Source: a virus. From it: DNA of 24,240 nt. The notes below the pieces were generated by a model that ran no database searches, was not told the origin of the DNA, and saw only the letters and a program-made list of their open reading frames with translations. Every line of letters begins with the position of its first letter. Position 1 is the stretch's first letter. This document shows, in pieces, positions 14,575 through 20,442 of this stretch. The DNA is taken from the IMG/VR virus record IMGVR_UViG_3300035681_000125, positions 1-24,240 of that record. One strand, given 5' to 3'. A program made the translations under genes and the position numbers.

Positions 14575-15094
14575 AAAGTACCGCGACGTCTATAGCCGCT
14601 ATCCGCACTACGCGATGGCCGACGATAGACTGCACCCTGTCCGTGCCGCATTGAGAGCCTATAAGGGGGCTTTTCTGGACGTATCTTGCGGTAGGGGTGA
14701 GTTGATCCGCGAGGCCGCTGTAATGGGCTTTAATCCAGTTATAGGCACAGAGGCGGTGCCGGAACTGTGTGGCGGCAATGTGCAAAACGCCACCATCACG
14801 AGCCTACCCTTTGCCGACAAGTCGTTCGACGTAGTGACTTGCATCGACGTAATCGAGCACATTCTGGAACCGGACATCGTGCCGGGGCTGCGAGAACTCG
14901 AGCGCGTCTGCCGTGGGACGATCATCATTGCCGCAGCCGACTATCCCACATGGTGGGACGGTGTGAACCTACACCCTTCTGCGCGACCATACCCGGAGTG
15001 GCATCGGCTGTTTAGCGAGACCTTCAGCGGTACGGTGCGATTGATCGGGCCGACCTCAACCAGCGAAATGTGGAGCGTGACGTATGCCAGTTGA
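14549..15094 (+). CDS. Class I SAM-dependent methyltransferase
   Basis: A methyltransferase with a Rossmann fold: motif I FLDVSCGRGEL (about 43-53), the acidic end of strand 2 in VIGTEAVPEL, then ITSLPFADKSFDVVTCIDVIEHILEP, the type-11-like segment with the DVIEH motif. The substrate is not evident. There is no DPPY/NPPY catalytic motif typical of amino-DNA methylases, so a DNA-adenine role is unlikely; a small molecule, sugar or protein target is more probable. The start is uncertain. GTG 14549 gives 181 residues and precedes DDRAKEIEKYRDVYSRYPHY, which matches the family's N-terminus; ATG 14615 is an alternative, and the open frame back to 14483 overlaps the previous gene and looks non-coding. 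Together with the DUF115-like neighbour it may form a virion- or glycan-modification pair. Confidence 0.82.
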   Translation: MDDRAKEIEKYRDVYSRYPHYAMADDRLHPVRAALRAYKGAFLDVSCGRGELIREAAVMGFNPVIGTEAVPELCGGNVQNATITSLPFADKSFDVVTCIDVIEHILEPDIVPGLRELERVCRGTIIIAAADYPTWWDGVNLHPSARPYPEWHRLFSETFSGTVRLIGPTSTSEMWSVTYAS

Positions 15095-15404
15095 AAGCGC
15101 ATTCGACCGCTCAGCATTTGTATCGGATGCGGCGGTGACATTTATCTACAAGAACCAAGGCACGCGCTATACCATGCGCGGCATATTCGACAGCGACTAT
15201 CAAGGCGTGAATGTCGCCGATCCAGAGTTTGCCAGCGATCAGCCGCAGATCACGCTGCCAACCTCTGCGCTGCCCTTTGAGCCACTGCAAGGCGATAAGG
15301 TTTACTACAACGAAGAGGTCTACAACGTCCGCAATTTCCGAGCAGATGGCACAGGCATGACTGTGCTCGTCCTCGAAATCACAACGGGCTTGTCTGCGCC
15401 ATGA
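15084..15404 (+). CDS. Head-tail connector protein, copy 1
   Basis: This 106-residue protein starts SAFDRSAFVSDAAVTFIYK, continues RGIFDSDYQGVNVADPEFAS and ends YNVRNFRADGTGMTVLVLEI. The size, beta-rich pattern and position between capsid protein and tail terminator match gpFII-type head-tail joining proteins, which sit under the portal and bind the tail tube. The start lies 11 bases inside the methyltransferase gene, and the stop overlaps the second copy as ATGA. It is clearly paralogous to the next gene; blocks such as VRNFRADGTGMTVL are identical. Confidence 0.8.
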   Translation: MPVESAFDRSAFVSDAAVTFIYKNQGTRYTMRGIFDSDYQGVNVADPEFASDQPQITLPTSALPFEPLQGDKVYYNEEVYNVRNFRADGTGMTVLVLEITTGLSAP

Positions 15405-15808
15405 GTTTTGAGAGCGCATTTGATCGACTGTCGATGGTGGCCTCGACGGATTGGGGCACATCGGCTGTGTACCAAAACCGCAAGACGCGGTTTCCGATTG
15501 TCGGCATATTCGACAACAACTACCAAGGCGTTGACGTTGCCGAGGTTGAATTCGCAAGCAGCACGCCGATCTTGACCATTCCTACGGCAACGCTGCCGTG
15601 CAAGCCAGTGGTCGGCGATTTCGTGATTATCGACTGCCGGAACTACACGGTTCGGAACTTTCGCGCAGACGGCACGGGTATGACCGTGCTGCATTTGGAA
15701 TACATGACCGAGTTGGAAATCGCGACGGTCAACAATCTGCTTCTGCAAGACGGCTCCAATATGCTGCTGGAGAACGGCGGCTTCATCTTGCTTGAGGTGA
15801 GCAACTGA
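15401..15808 (+). CDS. Head-tail connector protein, copy 2, with LLxDG tail
   Basis: A 135-residue paralogue of the preceding gene. It shares SAFDR, GIFD--YQGV-VA--EFAS and VRNFRADGTGMTVL with similar spacing, followed by a C-terminal extension absent from copy 1. The extension (NNLLLQDGSNMLLENGGFIL) contains three short hydrophobic strands separated by D/N-G turns, a decoration I have seen on phage structural proteins. Two copies could occupy stacked connector rings (adaptor and stopper), or one could be a variant subunit. TGATG links it to the tail terminator gene. Confidence 0.8.
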   Translation: MSFESAFDRLSMVASTDWGTSAVYQNRKTRFPIVGIFDNNYQGVDVAEVEFASSTPILTIPTATLPCKPVVGDFVIIDCRNYTVRNFRADGTGMTVLHLEYMTELEIATVNNLLLQDGSNMLLENGGFILLEVSN

Positions 15809-16251
15809 TGGCACACGCACGCACACAAGTACGCAATGCCGTGGTCTCGGTGCTGCAAACCGCAGCGGTCGCCGATACGGTGTCGAAGTCGCGGGTCTAT
15901 CCGATCCCTGCCGACACGGTATCAATGGCGCTGGTCTACACCAATGCCGAGGCGATCCCGCAGACCACGCTGACATACCCTCGCAAGTTCGAGCGAGAAT
16001 TAAATCTTGTCGTCGAATGCGTGGCGCGAGACTCTGACTATTTAGACGACCGCCTCGACCGATTGTGCGAGGCAGTCGAGAACGCCATCGGAGCGGACAA
16101 TACGCTCGGTGGCGTGGTAAAGGATTGCGTGTTAAGCGACACGCAAGTGACGCTCGACTTTAGCGGCGATGCGCCAATAGGGTCGGCGAGAATGCAGTTC
16201 CGTGTGTCTTACCGGACTGCGGAGACAGACGCAGGGACTATCATTTCGTAA
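15808..16251 (+). CDS. Tail terminator protein, gpU-like
   Basis: This 147-residue protein begins MAHARTQVRNAVVSVLQTAA and contains the family-typical SRVYPIPADTVSMALVYTNAE, then ELNLVVECVARDSDYLDDRLDRLCEAVENAI and a C-terminal beta pair (QVTLDFSGDAPIGSARMQFRVSY). This is the layout of lambda gpU-like proteins, which form the ring that ends tail-tube polymerisation and docks to the head. Position between connector and tail tube agrees. GAGGTGA upstream and TGATG coupling fix the start. Confidence 0.85.
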   Translation: MAHARTQVRNAVVSVLQTAAVADTVSKSRVYPIPADTVSMALVYTNAEAIPQTTLTYPRKFERELNLVVECVARDSDYLDDRLDRLCEAVENAIGADNTLGGVVKDCVLSDTQVTLDFSGDAPIGSARMQFRVSYRTAETDAGTIIS

Positions 16252-16262
16252 GGAGATAAAAC

Positions 16263-16655
16263 ATGGCAAATCATCATGGCTCGGAAGGCGTGGTTCGGGT
16301 TGGCGCAAACACTGTCGCCGAGGTGACGGGTTTCTCGTTCACCGCGACGGCGGAGTACGCCGAGGACACCACCCTCTCGGATACGGCAAAGACCTACAAC
16401 GTGACCGCGATCACCTCGTGGAACGGCTCTGTGACGGCATTTTGGGACGAGACGGATACCACTGGGCAGATCGCTCTGGCTCCTGGTGCTAACGTCTCGC
16501 TCGTGCTCGCGCCAGAGGGCGTGGACAGTGGCGATACGCGCTACAGCGGAAATGCTCTCGTGACCGAGATCACGCGCAATGTGCAGCGCGGTGCGATCAC
16601 GGAAGTCACCTTTAACTTCATCGGCAACGGTGCTCTGACTGCTGCCACCTCTTGA
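16263..16655 (+). CDS. Major tail tube protein
   Basis: This 130-residue beta-rich protein (EGVVRVGANTVAEVTGFSFT, SWNGSVTAFWDETDTTGQ, VTEITRNVQRGAITEVTFNF) has the length and pattern of short siphovirus tail tube subunits, which polymerise as stacked hexamers around the tape measure. AAGGAG at 16250-16255, 7 bases before the ATG, is the strongest ribosome binding site of a normal gene start in the window, as expected for a highly expressed structural protein. It lies directly before the frameshifted chaperone genes, the classic order. Confidence 0.88.
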   Translation: MANHHGSEGVVRVGANTVAEVTGFSFTATAEYAEDTTLSDTAKTYNVTAITSWNGSVTAFWDETDTTGQIALAPGANVSLVLAPEGVDSGDTRYSGNALVTEITRNVQRGAITEVTFNFIGNGALTAATS

Positions 16656-16669
16656 TATAGCGAGGACTT

Positions 16670-17026
16670 ATGAACTGGAAAGAACAGGCGAAATCGCAAT
16701 TCGCTGAACGGCGCAAGCCGGAGACGCTCGTTGCGATACCTGTACCGGCTTGGAAAACGACTGTGTTTTTCTGGCCGGACATGACGCTCGCCGAGCGTCG
16801 TGAAATCTTTATGCTGGCAAAGCAGAAAGGCGACGAAACCGTGCTAGACCTAGAGGCGATGGCGATCACGCTGATCGTTCGCGCTAGGGATATCGAGGGC
16901 AAGCGTCTGTTCAGCAAAGCCGAGCGCATGGAGTTGATGAACGACTACGATCCCGAGGTTATCGCGGAGATCGTGTCGGCCATGAACACCCCAGTTCCAA
17001 GCATTGAGGACGCAGAAAAAAACTAA
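16670..17026 (+). CDS. Tail assembly chaperone, gpG-like
   Basis: This 118-residue, mostly helical, charged protein (MNWKEQAKSQFAERRKPETL, MTLAERREIFMLAKQKGD, RLFSKAERMELMNDYDPEVI) sits between tail tube and tape measure, the position of lambda gpG. gpG-type proteins coat the tape measure and recruit tail tube subunits. Its end carries the A AAA AAC heptamer that produces the longer form, immediately before the TAA stop. Confidence 0.88.
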   Translation: MNWKEQAKSQFAERRKPETLVAIPVPAWKTTVFFWPDMTLAERREIFMLAKQKGDETVLDLEAMAITLIVRARDIEGKRLFSKAERMELMNDYDPEVIAEIVSAMNTPVPSIEDAEKN

Positions 17027-17187
17027 TAGAGGACGGGCATCTCCGAGCGATTTATGCTCTCGCGCTACGGCTGCACGTCCTCCCCGAGCAAGTTTTTGAG
17101 ATGACAGAGAGCGACTTCTACCATCTTCTGGCGGCCTGTAAGTTGGAAGCGGAAGAGCAGGAGAAATCATGGCGCAAGCACAAGTAG
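16670..17187 (+). CDS. Tail assembly chaperone fusion gpGT (by -1 frameshift)
   Basis: Slippage at 17017-17023 shifts ribosomes to the -1 frame, which continues from CTA 17023 to TAG 17185-17187. The product is the 118-residue gpG-like part plus about 54 residues (LIEDGHLRAIYALALRLHVL, then EMTESDFYHLLAACKLEAEE). The T segment is helical and acidic/basic at its end, as in other phages, where it bridges to the tail tube protein. It has no start codon of its own and ends 19 bases inside the tape measure gene. Strong evidence: canonical heptamer, open -1 frame with coding-like composition, correct neighbours. Confidence 0.9.
17017..17082 (+). promoter_or_regulatory. Programmed -1 frameshift signal with downstream structure
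   Basis: The heptamer A AAA AAC occupies 17017-17023 with the zero frame reading AAA AAC. Five bases downstream, GAGGACG (17029-17035) pairs perfectly with CGTCCTC (17076-17082). Within the loop, CCGAGCG (17043-17049) can pair with CGCT-A-CGG (17063-17070), with one bulged A. Both stems would stall the ribosome. Confidence 0.88.
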
Positions 17188-18416
17188 TCCTCACAGCGGT
17201 TGACCGCACGCAAGTTGCGATCAACTCCGCACTCAAGGGAATGAAAACCTTGGAGCGGACGGCAAAAGTAACCGCCCGCGCTGTGAATCTTGCCTTCGGC
17301 CTTTTGAGCGGGACGATCCTTGTGAGCGCGTTCGGTAAAATTACCGAAGCCGCAAAGAAGACAGAAGAAGGACGACGCGCACTTGACGACTTCAACAAGG
17401 CGCTAAAAGATCCGGCGTTAGTATCCGCTGCCAACTCATTCACGACAACGATAATCAAAGGCTTCACGGAAGTGGTGAAGTTCGCTGCAGAGGCAGCAAA
17501 GGCGACAACCAAACTTGGGCGCGATCTTGGGTTGATTGCACAGCCTGTAGATCCTTCACAGTTTGGTAAAGGCGAAGGTGGAAGGCGTGGCCGTGCGCCA
17601 AAAGTAGATCCACTCAATAGAATGGAAAACGAGTGGAAGTTCCGACAACAGATGACGGAACTACAAAGCAAGCGAGACAAAGAGGCGGCTGCCCTTTCTG
17701 CCAAGTTGTTAGAAGGTCTGCGACGCGATAACGATCTGACCATGACCGAGATCGAAAGAACGGTTATGGAGTTCAAAGAGTTCAGCGCGGCGATAGATCG
17801 GCAACTCAAGGCTGGCACAATATCGCAGTCGCTTGCCGAGTCGAGGATGTCTGAATATCTCGACCGCATACTCCCCGAGGTTGAAGTCACTGGTAAAAAA
17901 ACCCCAGTGCAGGAATTCAAAAAAGCAACCGACCAAATGCAAGAGTTTGCCAAGGCAGCAGCCGAAAGCATCCAGTCGAGTTTTGCGGACTTCCTTTTTG
18001 ATCCGTTTAAGAACGGCCTAAAGGGTATGCTCTCCGGCTTCCTAAACGTGATTCGCCGCATGATTGCAGAGGCCGCAGCAGCGACCATCTTGCAATCGTT
18101 GTTCGGAGGGTTCGTTGGTAAGGGCGGATTCCTTGGGGCATTGGCCGGTGCGCTAATCCCACGCGCAATGGGCGGCTCGGTCTCTGCTGGCACCCCGTAT
18201 CTGGTCGGCGAGCGCGGGCCGGAGATGTTCGTGCCTGGCACCTCTGGCAACATCGTGCCCAATAACAAAATGGGCGGAGTTACCGTCTCGCCGGTTTACA
18301 ATATCGACGCTCGCGGTGCGAGTGCTGATCTACAAGATGCGCTGCCGGGTATCCTCGCGGAGAACAACCGGCGCATATTCGACGAACTCGACAGACGCTA
18401 TGGGATAGGCCGATGA
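17169..18416 (+). CDS. Tail tape measure protein (short)
   Basis: This 415-residue protein sets tail length and is ejected ahead of the DNA. Residues 1-90 contain helical repeats of A/K/T (ALKGMKTLERTAKVTARAVN) with a hydrophobic stretch (LAFGLLSGTILVSAFG, about 42-57). The centre is charged coiled coil (FRQQMTELQSKRDKEAAAL), followed by a glycine- and alanine-rich hydrophobic segment (about 282-335). The C-terminus has the typical AMGGSVSAGTPYLVGERGPE and MFVPGTSGNIVPN. At roughly 0.15 nm per residue the tail would be near 60 nm, short for a siphovirus; this estimate uses the general length rule and is approximate. The ATG overlaps the frameshift product by 19 bases; the stop overlaps the next gene as ATGA. 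Confidence 0.9.
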   Translation: MAQAQVVLTAVDRTQVAINSALKGMKTLERTAKVTARAVNLAFGLLSGTILVSAFGKITEAAKKTEEGRRALDDFNKALKDPALVSAANSFTTTIIKGFTEVVKFAAEAAKATTKLGRDLGLIAQPVDPSQFGKGEGGRRGRAPKVDPLNRMENEWKFRQQMTELQSKRDKEAAALSAKLLEGLRRDNDLTMTEIERTVMEFKEFSAAIDRQLKAGTISQSLAESRMSEYLDRILPEVEVTGKKTPVQEFKKATDQMQEFAKAAAESIQSSFADFLFDPFKNGLKGMLSGFLNVIRRMIAEAAAATILQSLFGGFVGKGGFLGALAGALIPRAMGGSVSAGTPYLVGERGPEMFVPGTSGNIVPNNKMGGVTVSPVYNIDARGASADLQDALPGILAENNRRIFDELDRRYGIGR

Positions 18417-19420
18417 CAGACTATGTATTGCCGCCCGACCTTGTTGCGTCGGATGTAGAGTGGAGCCTGTTCGACAGCACGGCAGTGTTCGCATCGCCGC
18501 TCTCTGGCGCAGTGCGTACCGTGTCGCGTCCCGGCACTCGCTGGGGCGTGCGGATGACCTTTCGCAGCGTGTCGGATCAGAAGCGACGACGACTGATGTC
18601 TCTGATCGCTATCCTGCGAGGCCGTGCCAATCGCGTATGGCTTACCGATCCCGCCTATACCCTCTCCGGTTCTTTCTCCTGCCCAGAGTTACTGACCAAC
18701 AATGCAGCAGTTACAAATACAACTGGATTCAGTTCCAGCAATGCTGAACTCGTCCTTTCGTCTGATAGCCATCTTGGTTTGCGCCTCACTCGCACTGGCG
18801 TTACTGGCGACCGTTATGTTTATCAGTCTGCCGCTACTACTGTTGCGAGTGCTCCTTACGCGATACGGATGCTCTTGGCCGCTGGTAAGGGCAACGCTCG
18901 AGCCTCGATGGAGGCTGGTACGTCGCAAGGTGCGACAGATGTTCTAAACGGTGCAACGCGCACGTCGGCCGGAATGTATGTGGACAGTTTCACCGCGTCT
19001 GGCACAAGCACGCATCTGTCCTTCTACGACTACATTTCGGGACGCGCTGCGGGCGACTTCCAGTTTCTCTCGTGGGTATCCTCGGCTCGCTGTGCGCTAG
19101 TCAATGGTGCATCGCAGACAGGCGGCACGCTTATCATCGACGGCCTGCCGACATCGACCAACGGGCTTGCAAAGGCAGGCGACTGGTTTGAGGTCAATGG
19201 CGAACTAAAGCGCATGACCGCTGACCTCAATTCCGACTCATCTGGCAATGGCTTTCTGATGTTCGAGCCTACGCTGCGAACGTCTCCGGCCAACAATGCG
19301 CCAGTGATCTTCCGCTCGCCTATGGGTCGGTTCATCATTGCCGACGAGTCAACATCTATGGGTACTCGGCCCGGTATCATCTCCGATGTCACGCTGTCCT
19401 TTGTTGAGGACATCACATGA
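18413..19420 (+). CDS. Distal tail protein (Dit/gpM-position)
   Basis: This 335-residue protein lies directly after the tape measure, where distal tail proteins sit. The N-terminus (YVLPPDLVASDVEWSLFDST ... TRWGVRMTFRSVSDQKRRRL) and the C-terminus (LAKAGDWFEVNGELKRMTAD, VIFRSPMGRFIIADES, VTLSFVED) form a split beta domain. Between them (about 85-235) lies an insert rich in S, T and G that reads like a carbohydrate-binding-type beta sandwich (NTTGFSSSNAELVLSSD, SFTASGTSTHLSFYDY). The split core plus inserted module is typical of evolved Dit proteins. Assignment rests on position and layout. Confidence 0.7.
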   Translation: MTDYVLPPDLVASDVEWSLFDSTAVFASPLSGAVRTVSRPGTRWGVRMTFRSVSDQKRRRLMSLIAILRGRANRVWLTDPAYTLSGSFSCPELLTNNAAVTNTTGFSSSNAELVLSSDSHLGLRLTRTGVTGDRYVYQSAATTVASAPYAIRMLLAAGKGNARASMEAGTSQGATDVLNGATRTSAGMYVDSFTASGTSTHLSFYDYISGRAAGDFQFLSWVSSARCALVNGASQTGGTLIIDGLPTSTNGLAKAGDWFEVNGELKRMTADLNSDSSGNGFLMFEPTLRTSPANNAPVIFRSPMGRFIIADESTSMGTRPGIISDVTLSFVEDIT

Positions 19421-20043
19421 GTCGTTTTGTCTCTGCCACTAACGAGACAGAGGCCGACAAACTAGCGGTGACCGTTGTCGTGCTAGCCGATCTCGACTTT
19501 GCCTCTGGCATGGTACGGGTACACGACGGCTCCGGCACGTTATCGTTCGGCGGTAATTCTTACCTTGGCGCAGGGCAATTCGCTGGCGTTGACATCATCG
19601 ACGAGAACATTGACATCGTGGCACGCGGCATTAAGTTATCGCTGTCTGGTGTTGATTCGACGTTCGTTGTGCCGACGATGACCGAGGTATATCAAAACCG
19701 CGATGTGACCATGTATCTCGGCTTTGTAAGTCAGACCACAGGCGCACTTATCGCCACGCCAGAGACCATCTGGGAAGGGCGAATGAACCAGATGGTTTTC
19801 AAGATCAACAACGGAAGTGCTGTTGTAGAACTTTCGTGTGAGCATCGTTTGCGCCGGGAACCTCGCGTTGCTCGATACACCGACGAAGATCAGCAAGTGC
19901 TGTATTCCGGTGATCGGTTCTTCGATTTAACGTATTCCATTCAAGGCTTCATAAGCAAATGGGGCGCACGAGACGCAGCCTATGGCGGCTTCGGATTTAG
20001 TCAGCCCAGCCCTATTGAGCAGCGCGAGGTGCGAAAAGTCTGA
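19417..20043 (+). CDS. Minor tail protein, tail hub region (gpL position)
   Basis: This 208-residue protein contains VVVLADLDFASGMVRVHDG, GNSYLGAGQFAGVDII, RGIKLSLSGVDSTFV, NRDVTMYLGFV, IWEGRMNQMVF and VELSCEHRLRREPRVARYTD. It corresponds by position to lambda gpL and by pattern to a tail-hub family common in proteobacterial phages and gene transfer agents. Lambda gpL carries a four-cysteine Fe-S site; only one Cys is visible here, so that cluster is absent. It is coupled on both sides (ATGA and TGATG). Confidence 0.75.
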   Translation: MSRFVSATNETEADKLAVTVVVLADLDFASGMVRVHDGSGTLSFGGNSYLGAGQFAGVDIIDENIDIVARGIKLSLSGVDSTFVVPTMTEVYQNRDVTMYLGFVSQTTGALIATPETIWEGRMNQMVFKINNGSAVVELSCEHRLRREPRVARYTDEDQQVLYSGDRFFDLTYSIQGFISKWGARDAAYGGFGFSQPSPIEQREVRKV

Positions 20044-20441
20044 TGCGCCGCTATGACTGGGTAAGCAAACTCCACGAGCATATTGCGGCCAATACTAACC
20101 GTGAGTTTTCGTGGGGCGATAACGACTGCTGCCTGTTCGTGGCGCGTGCAGTTGATGTGATCTGCGACACGGGACACGCCACTAGTCTCGCGTCTCGTTA
20201 CCATGACGAGGCTACTGCCCAGGCGTACATCGCACAGTCTGGTGGCATCGCTGCAGCAGTCGATACATTCATCGGCCCTCACAAAACAGAAGGTCGGCCT
20301 ATGCGTGGCGATGTCGTTTTATTCAGCGGCTCGAACGGCGAAACGCTAGGCATATGCATCGGTAGGCACATCGCAAGCGTTGGGCAATCCGGCGTTGTGA
20401 TGGAAGATCGCGCAAAAACTATCTGTTATTGGAGCATCTGA
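20043..20441 (+). CDS. NlpC/P60-like papain-fold protein (DUF6950-like)
   Basis: This 132-residue protein has the DUF6950-type pattern: YDWVSKLHEHIAAN, then FSWGDNDCCLFVARAVDVI with the presumed nucleophile Cys in DNDCC (about 30), and PMRGDVVLFSGSNGETLGIC with RHIASVGQSGVVM, where His would be the partner. It is shorter than lambda gpK and lacks the JAB-like metalloprotease half. Likely function is peptidoglycan hydrolysis or assembly at the tail tip. Coupled to the upstream gene by TGATG. Confidence 0.82.
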   Translation: MRRYDWVSKLHEHIAANTNREFSWGDNDCCLFVARAVDVICDTGHATSLASRYHDEATAQAYIAQSGGIAAAVDTFIGPHKTEGRPMRGDVVLFSGSNGETLGICIGRHIASVGQSGVVMEDRAKTICYWSI

Positions 20442-20442
20442 A

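Noticed and set aside
16850-18268. 472-residue open frame on the minus strand
   Set aside because: It lies opposite the gpG frameshift region and tape measure, whose identity is clear; composition is typical of an antisense shadow in G/C-rich coding DNA.
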